From assembly GCF_013033355.1 (NCBI RefSeq), contig NZ_WQDY01000018.1:1-46767 (forward strand): 46,767 bases of DNA, given 5' to 3'. A program made the position numbers and the translations under genes. Positions within the stretch are counted from its first letter, which is position 1. Each line of letters starts with the position of its first letter. This DNA is from Ruegeria lacuscaerulensis (GTDB taxonomy: Bacteria; Pseudomonadota; Alphaproteobacteria; Rhodobacterales; Rhodobacteraceae). The notes beneath the pieces were generated by a model that was not told the DNA's origin, made no database searches, and worked only from the letters and a program-made list of their open reading frames with translations. Shown here piece by piece: positions 8,679 to 17,239 of this stretch.

Positions 8679-9554
8679 ATGGATGTAAAATCAGTCGGAG
8701 TGATTGGCGCAGGTCAGATGGGCAACGGTATCGCCCATGTGTTGGCCTTGGCGGATTATGATGTTGTTCTGAACGATGTCAGCCAGGATGCGTTAAACGC
8801 TGCGATGGCCATTATTGAAGGCAATTTGGCCCGCCAGGCATCACGCGGAAAGATAACGGATGAGGCGGTACAGAACGCCTTGAAACGCATCACAACCACG
8901 CTGGAATTGCCGCAACTGGGCAAGACCGATCTGGTGATCGAGGCGGCCACCGAACGCGAAGCGATTAAGCAGGCGATTTTTGAGGATCTGCAACCTCATC
9001 TTCTGCCGCATACGATTCTGACATCGAATACGTCGTCTATATCGATCACGCGTCTGGCCAGCCGTACGGACCGCCCCGAAAGGTTCATGGGTTTTCATTT
9101 CATGAACCCGGTTCCCGTTATGCAACTGGTCGAACTGATTCGCGGCATCGCCACAGATGAAGAAACGTTCAGCGCGTGTAAGGCCGTCGTCGACAAGCTG
9201 GGGAAAACTGCAGCCAGCGCCGAGGACTTTCCGGCCTTTATCGTGAACCGTATTCTCATGCCAATGATCAACGAGGCGGTTTACACGCTGTACGAAGGGG
9301 TCGGGAATGTGCAGTCGATCGACCAGTCGATGAAACTAGGGGCAAACCATCCTATGGGGCCCTTGGAACTGGCCGACTTTATTGGGCTGGACACGTGTTT
9401 GGCCATCATGAACGTGCTGCATGATGGTTTGGCGGACACCAAGTATCGCCCTTGCCCATTGCTCACGAAATATGTTGAGGCAGGGTGGCTTGGTCGCAAA
9501 TCCCAGCGCGGGTTTTATGACTATCGAGGTGAGTTCCCCGTTCCGACCCGGTGA
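8679..9554 (+). CDS. 3-hydroxybutyryl-CoA dehydrogenase
   Basis: It oxidises (S)-3-hydroxybutyryl-CoA to acetoacetyl-CoA with NAD(P). The N-terminal Rossmann motif GVIGAGQMGNGIA is at residues 7-19. The catalytic region has SNTSSISIT and GFHFMNPVPVMQLVE, with the active-site His in HFMNP. The C-terminal domain ends in GRKSQRGFYDY. The 291 residues match the single-function enzyme (HbdA/MmgB/PaaH group). The start at 8679 has GAGG upstream and removes seven poorly conserved residues of the longer frame. A double-hairpin element follows the stop at once. It fits the acyl-CoA theme of etfBA and mcd. Confidence 0.93.
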   Translation: MDVKSVGVIGAGQMGNGIAHVLALADYDVVLNDVSQDALNAAMAIIEGNLARQASRGKITDEAVQNALKRITTTLELPQLGKTDLVIEAATEREAIKQAIFEDLQPHLLPHTILTSNTSSISITRLASRTDRPERFMGFHFMNPVPVMQLVELIRGIATDEETFSACKAVVDKLGKTAASAEDFPAFIVNRILMPMINEAVYTLYEGVGNVQSIDQSMKLGANHPMGPLELADFIGLDTCLAIMNVLHDGLADTKYRPCPLLTKYVEAGWLGRKSQRGFYDYRGEFPVPTR

Positions 9555-9555
9555 A

Positions 9556-9609
9556 GGGGGCCAGCCCCCTCGCCCGGACGTTGTCCGGGCTCACCCCCGA
9601 GATATTTTT
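9556..9609 (+). terminator. Double-hairpin terminator, roseobacter intergenic repeat type
   Basis: Two adjacent hairpins: GGGGGC/GCCCCC (9556-9569) and GCCCGGAC/GTCCGGGC (9572-9579 and 9583-9590), then a C-rich strand and ATATTTTTA (9602-9609). From memory, very similar sequences ending in GAGATATTTTTAGCCAGATGAAG recur after genes in Rhodobacterales. It lies between convergent genes. A decayed relative appears at 24886-24905. Confidence 0.75.
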
Positions 9610-9628
9610 AGCCAGATGAAGCAGCGGA

Positions 9629-10528
9629 TCAGGTTCCGCGTGTCTCGCCCAAGGACAAAGTGTGCTTTCGGAGCCACGCCATGAAACCGCGTGGATCGCG
9701 TTCCAGAAGTTGCATGTCATCTTCCGATATAGGTTCACCAATGACTGGGGATTGAGGCTTGTTACAAGACCGGACGATCTCGTGCAGCAAAAGGCCCTGG
9801 CGCATAATGGCTGATAGTTTGTTCGCGATCTGATAGGCGCGAGAGTTGCGGCCCGGGAAGAAAATCGGCACCACCTGCGCGCCGGATCTCCGGATCATCT
9901 TGGCAGTGAAAACGTTCCACTCGCGTTCAATCGCAGGGCCGAACCAATCATCCGAGGACATAACGACACCTGACGGGAACAGAGCCACAACGCCTCCGTT
10001 TTTAAGGTGATCCATCGCCTTGCCACGCATTTCCAGCATTTTGGCCTGCGCTTCCGGGTCATGCGGGAAAGGCACTGGAATCATAAACGACGTCGCGGCC
10101 TCATCCAGGCCAGTCAGGACCGAGCGTGTCAGAATGCGATAGTCGTTGCGCACCTGACCGATAAGCTCGGCCAGAATCATGCCATCGACCATACCGTGAG
10201 GATGATTTGCCACGACGACCACAGGTCCGGTTTTGGGGATACGGGCAATCTGTTCCTGCGGTGTGGTCAGATTGATTCCCATCACCTCAAGCGCGCCGCC
10301 CCAGAAACGCTGGCCCCGGTAGTATTCGTTCTTCTTCTCAAACTTGTTGACCATACGCAAAATGGTCAGCTTACCGGTGCACCATTCGATGGCGCGAATG
10401 GCTGTCGCGGTCCAGGCGTCGTCAAACGAGTTCGCATAGGTCAGGGTTCTACGGTCGTAGATTTCGCCCTGGTCCTCGGTCCCATCGACAACCGGGCCTG
10501 TCTTGGTCTCGTGCGTAGTTTCCGCCAA
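9629..10528 (-). CDS. Lysophospholipid acyltransferase family protein
   Basis: A 299-residue acyltransferase of the PlsC/hemolysin-like group. The catalytic block is NHPHGMVDG at residues 108-116, where His109 and Asp115 would serve as the charge relay with one extra residue compared with the usual HX4D, as in OlsA-like enzymes. A second block, FPSGVVMSSDDWFG, matches the glycerol-phosphate binding loop. No signal peptide or clear membrane helix is seen; family members are inner-membrane associated. The substrate could be an acyl-glycerophosphate or a lyso-amino lipid. It is convergent with the dehydrogenase gene and 39 bases downstream of HPr on the same strand, so it may be read through from the PTS cluster. 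Confidence 0.88.
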   Translation of the reverse strand: MAETTHETKTGPVVDGTEDQGEIYDRRTLTYANSFDDAWTATAIRAIEWCTGKLTILRMVNKFEKKNEYYRGQRFWGGALEVMGINLTTPQEQIARIPKTGPVVVVANHPHGMVDGMILAELIGQVRNDYRILTRSVLTGLDEAATSFMIPVPFPHDPEAQAKMLEMRGKAMDHLKNGGVVALFPSGVVMSSDDWFGPAIEREWNVFTAKMIRRSGAQVVPIFFPGRNSRAYQIANKLSAIMRQGLLLHEIVRSCNKPQSPVIGEPISEDDMQLLERDPRGFMAWLRKHTLSLGETRGT

Positions 10529-10567
10529 TTCCTGGTCTTCCCGTTCTTGGTATCGCGGCTGACGCGC

Positions 10568-10837
10568 TCAGAACCCCTCCCCGAACTTGTCGTTCACGAG
10601 GGTTTCCAACGCATCGGCCAACGCCTCAGCATCCGGTCCGGACGTCTCGACGTCAATAGTCGTTCCACGCGACGCTGCCAACATCAAAAGACCCATAATA
10701 CTGTCGCCCGACGCTGAAAGCCCGTCTTTTGACACTTCGGCCTGTGCATCGAACCCTTCGACCACTTCAACCAACTTAGCCGAGGCGCGCGCGTGAAGGC
10801 CCTTTTCATTAACTATTTTCAAGCTTCGGGTGGTCAT
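10568..10837 (-). CDS. ptsH: Phosphocarrier protein HPr
   Basis: A small phosphocarrier of the phosphotransferase system. The histidine that takes phosphate from enzyme I is His15 in GLHARAS. The regulatory serine is Ser46 in SGDSIMGLLML, the usual target of HPr kinase, which is encoded 1.3 kb upstream in the same cluster. The length is 89 residues. Two bases separate it from the EIIA gene. No enzyme I or sugar permease is in the window, so a regulatory role is likely. Confidence 0.96.
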   Translation of the reverse strand: MTTRSLKIVNEKGLHARASAKLVEVVEGFDAQAEVSKDGLSASGDSIMGLLMLAASRGTTIDVETSGPDAEALADALETLVNDKFGEGF

Positions 10838-10839
10838 TC

Positions 10840-11247
10840 TTAGTCGGTCCGCTCTTGGTCAAATGTCACGTTTTGCGCATTGATATACTTGCGCCCAGCT
10901 TCCATCGCCTGCCGCACCGCGTCGCCAATTGGCAAGTGGCGGGATTTAGCCAGTTTGATCAACATAGGCAGATTTGCACCGTAAAGGATACGTCGGTCAT
11001 GAGGTGCGCAAGCGCGCAAGCTGAGATTCGACGGGCTGCCGCCGAAAAGATCTGTCACGACAACGACGCCATCGCCAACATCAACGCTGTCGGCGGCAGC
11101 ACAGATTTCTGCCTGCTTGGCCTCGCGGTCATGGTCCGCTTCTATCGAAATCGCCGCAAGGCCAGGTTGCTTTCCCACGACATGCTGCATGGCCGCAAGA
11201 TATTCCTGCGCCAATCCACCATGTGCTACGAGTACGATCCCGATCAA
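10840..11247 (-). CDS. PTS EIIA component, mannose type
   Basis: A cytoplasmic 135-residue EIIA domain. The phosphate-accepting histidine is His9 in LVAHGG; the DLFGGSPSN segment near residue 67 is the second family hallmark. It overlaps rapZ by four bases (ATGA) and is followed closely by HPr. In alphaproteobacteria this protein is not attached to IIB/IIC/IID permease parts and is thought to act in regulation; none are found here. It may pass a nutrient signal to ChvG/ChvI or RapZ, which is inference from position. Confidence 0.93.
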   Translation of the reverse strand: MIGIVLVAHGGLAQEYLAAMQHVVGKQPGLAAISIEADHDREAKQAEICAAADSVDVGDGVVVVTDLFGGSPSNLSLRACAPHDRRILYGANLPMLIKLAKSRHLPIGDAVRQAMEAGRKYINAQNVTFDQERTD

Positions 11248-12134
11248 TCCGGCCTCACATTCAACGATCGACGTTCCATTTCGCGATGCCTAATTGCCAC
11301 CTGCTGCCCCCCTTCCGCAAGAGCCTTTGCAACCGCTTCCGCTGTGGCGACCGATCTGTGCTGACCGCCCGTACACCCGAATGCAACGGACAGATGCGCT
11401 TTTCCTTCGGCACGATAGGCCGGAAGCAGGATTAAAAGCAGATCGACCACGCGCTCAAAAAACGGCGCATAATTTCCGTCTGATTGAACGTAGCGCGCCA
11501 CGTCCGGGTTTCGACCGTCTTCGCCCCGCAGGTCTGGCTGCCAGTATGGGTTTGCGAGGAAACGGCAATCAAATACCATGTCCAGACCACGGGGTAACCC
11601 GCGTTTATACGAAAACGACTCGACCGATACAGCTAGATGTCGGCCTCCCTGTGGCGCGAACCAACGTTCGACCTCTTGCCGCAGCTGGTGCACGTTGAGC
11701 GGGCTGGTATCAATTAGCGTGTCAGCAATCTCTCGGATCGGCGCCAGCAACTCTTTTTCCTGCATCACCCCGGTTTCAGGGCTGGCATTCGCCGCGACTG
11801 GATGGCGCCGTCGCGTTTCAGAGAACCGACGCAGCAAGACCTCATCGCTGCAATCGAGATACAAGGTGGCCAGGTCGACATCAGCCATACGGCGCAGTTT
11901 CGCGGCCAGTTCGATAAAACCAATTGTCGAGAAATCCCGATTTCTTGCATCCAGCCCCAAAGCCATGGGCCGCTCGCGCGCCGGTCCTTCCAGCAAGCGA
12001 AGCAATAGGCCCATCGGTAAATTGTCTATGGCTTCAAAACCCAAATCTTCGAGCACCCGAATAGCAGTGGATCTCCCCGCACCAGAAGGTCCGGTCACCA
12101 GAACTATCCGTTGTTGTGTCATGCGTTCGGCCAT
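11244..12134 (-). CDS. rapZ: RNase adapter protein RapZ
   Basis: RapZ (YvcJ family) binds nucleotides and small RNAs; in E. coli it directs RNase E to the sRNA GlmZ to control glucosamine-6-phosphate synthesis. The N-terminal P-loop is GPSGAGRS at residues 15-22, with Arg in place of the usual Walker A Lys. The C-terminal signature is FGCTGGQHRSV. The length of 296 residues is normal. A start at Met5 (12122) would overlap hprK by the common ATGA and is a fair alternative; the longer start at 12134 overlaps by 16 bases. What RNA it binds in alphaproteobacteria is not clear. Confidence 0.94.
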   Translation of the reverse strand: MAERMTQQRIVLVTGPSGAGRSTAIRVLEDLGFEAIDNLPMGLLLRLLEGPARERPMALGLDARNRDFSTIGFIELAAKLRRMADVDLATLYLDCSDEVLLRRFSETRRRHPVAANASPETGVMQEKELLAPIREIADTLIDTSPLNVHQLRQEVERWFAPQGGRHLAVSVESFSYKRGLPRGLDMVFDCRFLANPYWQPDLRGEDGRNPDVARYVQSDGNYAPFFERVVDLLLILLPAYRAEGKAHLSVAFGCTGGQHRSVATAEAVAKALAEGGQQVAIRHREMERRSLNVRPD

Positions 12135-12589
12135 TCTGGACCCACTCGCCCCATTTTCAAAAGCTGCATAAGAGCTGCTGACAAATTGGGGGCAGCCGCT
12201 GCCCGTAGCAAGGGAACAGTTTGCCTCAGGGCGAGAACAGTTGCGTGTTCGGGCAGGCGCGCGTGCTCGGGCGTATCTAGATCAACAACATAACAAAGTG
12301 GGACGGGCCCGACCGGAACAGCTTGCAGAAGGCCGATACCACGGGCCTCGATTATGCCGCTAATATTGGGGGCGGCATCCGCTAATACAGCTCCGCTCTT
12401 CATGCGTAGACTGACGCGGTCGTCTGCAACCAACCCGGCCCCCGCCGCCATCATCTGCAACCCAAGCGCGGATTTCCCTGAACCGGACGCGCCAATGATC
12501 AAGATACCGCGCCCGTCGACCGCAACGCAGGTGGCGTGAACAACTGCGGAATCCAGATTTTCAACGGCCGACAGCGTGGTGTCCGGCAT
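12119..12589 (-). CDS. hprK: HPr kinase/phosphorylase, short alphaproteobacterial form
   Basis: It phosphorylates and dephosphorylates HPr at Ser46. The protein is only 156 residues: the catalytic C-terminal domain, without the N-terminal domain of Firmicute HprK. The P-loop is GASGSGKS at 33-40, the acidic pair DD is at 56-57, and the family signature IIEARGIGLL is at 79-88. This short form is normal for alphaproteobacteria. It lies three bases after chvG and overlaps rapZ. Together with HPr Ser46 the kinase-target pair is complete in this cluster. Confidence 0.95.
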   Translation of the reverse strand: MPDTTLSAVENLDSAVVHATCVAVDGRGILIIGASGSGKSALGLQMMAAGAGLVADDRVSLRMKSGAVLADAAPNISGIIEARGIGLLQAVPVGPVPLCYVVDLDTPEHARLPEHATVLALRQTVPLLRAAAAPNLSAALMQLLKMGRVGPEWPNA

Positions 12590-12592
12590 GAC

Positions 12593-14320
12593 CTATACGG
12601 GCAACCCGACGACGAACCGGGCGCCCAGCGGATCCGAGGTGATGTCCGCTTCGGTCGGTCGAATGTTTTCGGCCCAGATAACGCCGCCATGTGCTTCGAC
12701 AATCTGCTTGGAAATCGCCAAACCAAGGCCCGAGTTGTTCCCGAAATGCTCGGCCGGGCGTTGGGAATAGAAGCGCTTGAACACCTTCGTCAGTGCCTGT
12801 TCCGGGATACCGGGACCGGTGTCTTCAACCACAATCAAGACCCGATTTTCGCGCTGGCGGACCCAGACACGTATCGCATCGCTGTCCTCGCAGAAAGAAA
12901 TCGCATTGGTGATTAAGTTGACAAAGACCTGTGCAAGGCGTGCTTCGAGACCGTGGATCACGATCGGTTGACTCGGCATATCCGTGATGTAATCGATGCC
13001 TTTTTCGCGCGCGTCCTCGCCCAAATACTGGCCGATGTTGCCCAGTAGCTTGAGCAGGTCGAACGGCTGCTCTTCTTCCTTGACCAGTTCGGCATCAAGA
13101 CGCGATGCATTTGAGATATCGCTGACCAGACGATCCAACCGCCGCACATCGTGCTCGATCACACCCAGCAGTTTGTCTCGCTGGTCTTCGCGTTTGACCA
13201 TACGCAGGGTGCCAACTGCGGATTGCAGGCTGGCCAAAGGATTCTTGATCTCGTGTGACACATCGGCGGCGAACTGTTCATTTGCGTCAATGCGGTTGTA
13301 AAGCGCCGTGACCATGCCTCGCAATGCCCGGCTAAGACGCCCTATTTCATCCGGCCGCGCACTGAGGTCAGGGATACGGATACGACCAGGGTTCATACCT
13401 GTGCCACGGTCTCTGCCCGTCTCTGCAGCAGAGGCCAAATCCGCCAATGGGTTTGCAATGGTCGAGGCCAAAACAAGGCTTAACCCGATGGAGACAAGCA
13501 AGGCGACCACGAACATCTGTAGAATACGCTCTTGCTCGCGTCGCGCCAGAGCGTCAATTTCGCCTGCGGGGCCCGTTATCGCAACAGCCCCAACTGGTAC
13601 TCCGTCCTGCAGGATCGGCGTAGCCGCAACGACGACCGTCTCGCGTTGTTCGTCCTTTACCGCCTGAACCTGTGTTGCGCCATCAAGCGCTGAGGGGACA
13701 ATAGCCTGAACCCGCTGCGCCAAAGTGGGTGCCGTGCTGGGATCGTAATTCGTGAAAACGCGGGTCAGGCCGTTCCACACCGCATTCAATGCGTCGCTGA
13801 TCAGCGTGCTGCCTGTCTGAACCTCGGCATCAGTTCGCAGCAGCACGGCCATTGTGGATGATGAAGCCTCACCGCGCGTCCAACCGATAAGAGTGCCGGA
13901 CATGTCATACACAAAAACTTCGCCACCCGGCGGCAGGCTCAGACCGGCCAAAGTGTCTTCAACGTCCAATTGACTGGCATCTTGCGACGGTTGATCGCCG
14001 GTTTGACGCAACCGTGTTTCAAAGACGTTGCTGACCAGTTGCGCGTTTCCGACGATATTTCGCGCAGTCTGCTGAACTTGTTCCTCACGAGAATCGTCCA
14101 AGTACAACAGTCCAGTTACCAGAATAACCAAGGCCACCAAGTTGATAGTAACGATTTTGCGCGCCAGCGGGGACTCACGCAAGGCGAACAGATTTCGGCG
14201 ACGCCGCGATGCGCGCAGCTCGCCTGATTCTCCGTCCTGTGGAATGACCCAATCATCCCCCAGAACGACATCGCCATCCTTGAATTCGCTGGCTTGTTCC
14301 GTATCGCGCACGAGACCCAA
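12593..14320 (-). CDS. chvG: Sensor histidine kinase ChvG
   Basis: The membrane sensor of the ChvG/ChvI system, which responds to acid or envelope stress in rhizobia. A cytoplasmic N-terminus precedes helix 1 (about 56-73); a periplasmic sensor region runs to about 268; helix 2 is about 269-288, followed by HAMP. The phosphorylated histidine is His356 in DVSHEIKNPLAS. The ATPase domain has the N box (NLITNA, 468-473), DTGPGIP (500-506) and SGLGLAI (530-536). The length is 575 residues. It is 22 bases after chvI and three before hprK. Confidence 0.95.
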   Translation of the reverse strand: MGLVRDTEQASEFKDGDVVLGDDWVIPQDGESGELRASRRRRNLFALRESPLARKIVTINLVALVILVTGLLYLDDSREEQVQQTARNIVGNAQLVSNVFETRLRQTGDQPSQDASQLDVEDTLAGLSLPPGGEVFVYDMSGTLIGWTRGEASSSTMAVLLRTDAEVQTGSTLISDALNAVWNGLTRVFTNYDPSTAPTLAQRVQAIVPSALDGATQVQAVKDEQRETVVVAATPILQDGVPVGAVAITGPAGEIDALARREQERILQMFVVALLVSIGLSLVLASTIANPLADLASAAETGRDRGTGMNPGRIRIPDLSARPDEIGRLSRALRGMVTALYNRIDANEQFAADVSHEIKNPLASLQSAVGTLRMVKREDQRDKLLGVIEHDVRRLDRLVSDISNASRLDAELVKEEEQPFDLLKLLGNIGQYLGEDAREKGIDYITDMPSQPIVIHGLEARLAQVFVNLITNAISFCEDSDAIRVWVRQRENRVLIVVEDTGPGIPEQALTKVFKRFYSQRPAEHFGNNSGLGLAISKQIVEAHGGVIWAENIRPTEADITSDPLGARFVVGLPV

Positions 14321-14342
14321 CTACCCTTTCAGATTGGCGTTC

Positions 14343-15047
14343 TTATTCTTCGTTGTACCGGTAACCAATGCCATAGAGCGTTTCGATGGCCGAAAACTCT
14401 GAATCAGCGGCGCGCATTTTCTTGCGCAGACGCTTGATGTGGCTGTCAATGGTCCGATCGTCCACATAGACCTGATCGTCATAGGCCACGTCCATCAGTT
14501 GATCGCGGCTTTTGACAAAGCCTGGTCGCTGTGCCAACGCCTGCAGCAACAGGAACTCGGTCACTGTCAGGGACACGTCTTCTCCCTTCCAGCTGACCGC
14601 ATGGCGCAGAGGATCCATCCGCAGTTCTCCGCGTTCCATAACCTTAGCGTCGCCAGTATTGGCGACAGTCGCGTCACCTGAAGTGGCTTCCTGTCGGCGC
14701 AGCAATGCCCGGATACGCTCGACCAGCAAACGCTGCGAGAAAGGCTTTTTCACATAATCATCCGCGCCCATGCGAAGGCCAAGAACCTCGTCAATCTCGT
14801 CATCTTTCGAGGTCAGGAAAATCACCGGCATCTGGGTCTTCTGCCGCAGGCGCTGCAACAGATCCATGCCGTCCATACGCGGCATCTTGATATCCAGCAC
14901 AGCCATGTCAGGCAGTTTCTTGTTGAAGGCGTCTAGCGCGGCCTGCCCGTCATTATATGTTTCAACCTCAAAACCTTCGGCTTCGAGAGTCATGGATACG
15001 GACGTCAGAATGTTTCTGTCGTCATCCACCAATGCAATCTTTGACAT
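14343..15047 (-). CDS. chvI: Response regulator ChvI
   Basis: An OmpR-type regulator partnered with ChvG. The receiver domain has the acidic triad Asp8-Asp10, phosphate-accepting Asp52 in VLDIKMP, and KPF for the conserved lysine. The C-terminal winged helix ends with RTIDSHIKRLRKK and YGIGYRYNEE. The length is 234 residues. It is the first gene of the cluster, divergent from pckA over 347 bases. The perfect palindrome GGGTTAACCC lies directly upstream of its ATG and overlaps the ribosome site, which could allow feedback control. Gene order chvI-pckA is conserved in many alphaproteobacteria. Confidence 0.96.
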   Translation of the reverse strand: MSKIALVDDDRNILTSVSMTLEAEGFEVETYNDGQAALDAFNKKLPDMAVLDIKMPRMDGMDLLQRLRQKTQMPVIFLTSKDDEIDEVLGLRMGADDYVKKPFSQRLLVERIRALLRRQEATSGDATVANTGDAKVMERGELRMDPLRHAVSWKGEDVSLTVTEFLLLQALAQRPGFVKSRDQLMDVAYDDQVYVDDRTIDSHIKRLRKKMRAADSEFSAIETLYGIGYRYNEE

Positions 15048-15394
15048 CGGGTTAACCCCTATTCCTGCTCACTCATGCAATTTATCGCTTATTAGTATGG
15101 CATTTCTGGCGTTTTTAAGGCCGCGAATCAATCCGTAACTGCGAATCGTGCGATTGTTGTCACATAGTTGCAGCAAAAAAGCCGTTAATGTTGCCGGAAA
15201 GGCGCTTTGATTTCCGACAGGAAATTTGTGATGGCGCTAAACTTGGGCTTGGTTGCGCTAACTGCGTCAAACCCTCCTGTTCATGTCCCGAATGACCGTG
15301 GTAAGACGCGGCCATCCGCCGGTTTTTCCCGGCTAATTGCCCAATGGCGCATCCGGCCCAACCGCCAACGCGCCGCCACACGGAGAAGACACAC
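15048..15394. promoter_or_regulatory. Divergent chvI/pckA control region
   Basis: No gene. It must hold the promoters of both chvI (leftward) and pckA (rightward). Visible structures: GGGTTAACCC at 15049-15058; AATCG/CGATT around 15144-15155; and the hyphenated palindrome ATTTCC-GACA-GGAAAT at 15210-15225. The first recurs inside the pckA start region. GGAGAAG at about 15381-15387 is the pckA ribosome site. I could not fix core promoters with confidence. Confidence 0.6.
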
Positions 15395-16993
15395 ATGACA
15401 TCTGGACGGGTTAACCCGCAATTCCGCCTCGAGGATCAGGGCATCGAGGGTCTGGGAAATGTCTATTACAACTTCATGGAACCGGCGCTGATCGAAGAGG
15501 CGCTGAAGCGCGGCGAAGGCACTCTGGGCAATGGCGGAGCCTTTTTGGTTACCACCGGCAAGTTCACCGGCCGCTCGCCCAAGGACAAACACGTCGTGCG
15601 CACTGACAGCGTTGCAAACCATATCTGGTGGGAAAACAACGCCGAGATGAGCCCCGAGGGCTTTGACGCGCTGTATCAGGACATGCTGGCCCACATGAAA
15701 GGCCGCGACTATTTCGTGCAGGATCTGGTTGGCGGAGCCGACCCGGCCTATTCGATCAACGTGCGCATGGTTACCGAACTAGCTTGGCACAATCTGTTCA
15801 TCCGTCACCTGCTGCGACGCCCGGATCGTGAAGATCTGAACGAGTTCATCGCCGATTTCACCGTCATCAACTGCCCCAGCTTCCAGGCCGACCCGGCCAA
15901 GCATGGCTGCCGGTCTGAGACGGTGATCGCGATGAACTTCGATCGCAAGATGATCCTGATCGGCGGCACAGAATATGCAGGCGAGAACAAGAAATCTGTC
16001 TTTACTCTGCTGAACTACATGCTGCCGGAAAAAGGCGTGATGCCGATGCACTGCTCGGCCAACCATGCGGTTGGTAACCCGGTCGACACCGCCGTCTTCT
16101 TTGGCCTGTCCGGCACTGGCAAGACAACCCTGTCCGCTGACCCGGCCCGCACTTTGATCGGCGATGATGAGCATGGCTGGTCCGATCGCGGCACCTTTAA
16201 CTTCGAAGGTGGCTGTTATGCCAAGACGATCAACCTGAACGCCGAGGCCGAGCCGGAAATCTACGCGACCACCACCAAATTTGGAACTGTGATCGAAAAC
16301 ATGGTGTTCGATCCCGAAACCAAGGAACTGGATTTCGAGGACGACTCCCTGACCGCAAACATGCGCTGCGCCTATCCGTTGGAGTATATCTCGAACGCGT
16401 CCAGCAGCGCACTGGGTGGCCACCCCAAGAACATCATCATGCTGACCTGTGATGCGTTCGGCGTGCTGCCTCCGATCGCGCGGCTTACCCCGGCGCAGGC
16501 GATGTATCACTTCCTGTCGGGCTTCACCTCCAAGGTTGCCGGGACCGAGCGCGGTATTACCGAACCTCAGCCCACTTTCTCGACCTGCTTTGGCGCGCCG
16601 TTCATGCCGCGTCGCCCGGAAGAGTACGGCAACCTGTTGCGCGACAAGATCGCCCAGCACGGCGCGACCTGCTGGCTGGTCAACACCGGCTGGACCGGTG
16701 GCGCCTATGGTGTGGGCAGCCGGATGCCGATCCGCGCGACCCGTGCACTGCTGACAGCTGCGCTGGACGGATCGCTGCGGGATGCCGAGTTCCGCAAAGA
16801 TGCCAATTTCGGCTTTGACGTACCGGTTTCGGTGCCCGGCGTGGCCGAAGTCCTTTTGGACCCGCGCCGCACCTGGGATGATCAGGCGGCCTTCGACAGG
16901 CAGGCCGAAAAACTGGTGCAGATGTTCGCCGAGAACTTCGAACAGTACCTTCCGTTCATCGACGAAGACATCAAAGCCGTAGCAATCGGTTAA
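15395..16993 (+). CDS. pckA: Phosphoenolpyruvate carboxykinase (ATP)
   Basis: It converts oxaloacetate and ATP to phosphoenolpyruvate, CO2 and ADP, the first committed step of gluconeogenesis. The P-loop is GLSGTGKT at residues 237-244, with the PEPCK metal-binding segment DDEHGWSD at 257-264 and FTGRSPKDK at 57-65. The length of 532 residues is normal. I chose the ATG at 15395, with GGAGAAG upstream. The 12-base palindrome CGGGTTAACCCG lies within codons 5-8. In rhizobia pckA is controlled by ChvI, and the divergent layout here is consistent with that. A strong terminator follows. Confidence 0.97.
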   Translation: MTSGRVNPQFRLEDQGIEGLGNVYYNFMEPALIEEALKRGEGTLGNGGAFLVTTGKFTGRSPKDKHVVRTDSVANHIWWENNAEMSPEGFDALYQDMLAHMKGRDYFVQDLVGGADPAYSINVRMVTELAWHNLFIRHLLRRPDREDLNEFIADFTVINCPSFQADPAKHGCRSETVIAMNFDRKMILIGGTEYAGENKKSVFTLLNYMLPEKGVMPMHCSANHAVGNPVDTAVFFGLSGTGKTTLSADPARTLIGDDEHGWSDRGTFNFEGGCYAKTINLNAEAEPEIYATTTKFGTVIENMVFDPETKELDFEDDSLTANMRCAYPLEYISNASSSALGGHPKNIIMLTCDAFGVLPPIARLTPAQAMYHFLSGFTSKVAGTERGITEPQPTFSTCFGAPFMPRRPEEYGNLLRDKIAQHGATCWLVNTGWTGGAYGVGSRMPIRATRALLTAALDGSLRDAEFRKDANFGFDVPVSVPGVAEVLLDPRRTWDDQAAFDRQAEKLVQMFAENFEQYLPFIDEDIKAVAIG

Positions 16994-17000
16994 TCGAAAA

Positions 17001-17028
17001 AAGGGGGCGAAATCGCCCCCTTTTCTTT
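17001..17028 (+). terminator. Intrinsic terminator of pckA
   Basis: GGGGGCGA (17003-17010), loop AA, TCGCCCCC (17013-17020), then TTTTCTTT. The stem is extended by two A-T pairs. Strong rightward terminator eight bases after the stop codon. Confidence 0.95.
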
Positions 17029-17136
17029 AAAGAGTCTCACTACATCGTGATCGCGCATAAGTTGTATATTGCAAAATGTGAATGCAATTGCGTTGCTCGA
17101 AGTGTCGATCTGAGGTATCTCGGCATGTCAGAAATA

Positions 17137-17234
17137 TGACAAAACCCGACGCTCTCGCGTCGGGTGAGAAGTGAAAAGACCTATGGGATGCTCAAGCGCA
17201 CACTCACAAACGCGATTTAAGCAGCCTAATCAGA
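17137..17234 (-). ncRNA. Candidate small RNA, about 95 nt
   Basis: A minus-strand promoter (17240-17267) is followed about 70 bases later by a perfect 9-bp hairpin, ACCCGACGC/GCGTCGGGT (17144-17165), and then TTTTGTC. The predicted transcript runs from about 17234 to 17137 and has no useful reading frame. It converges on the pckA terminator and diverges from the helix-turn-helix gene. I do not recognise an Rfam family. The ends are estimates, and the T-run is short. Confidence 0.45.
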
Positions 17235-17239
17235 TAGCT

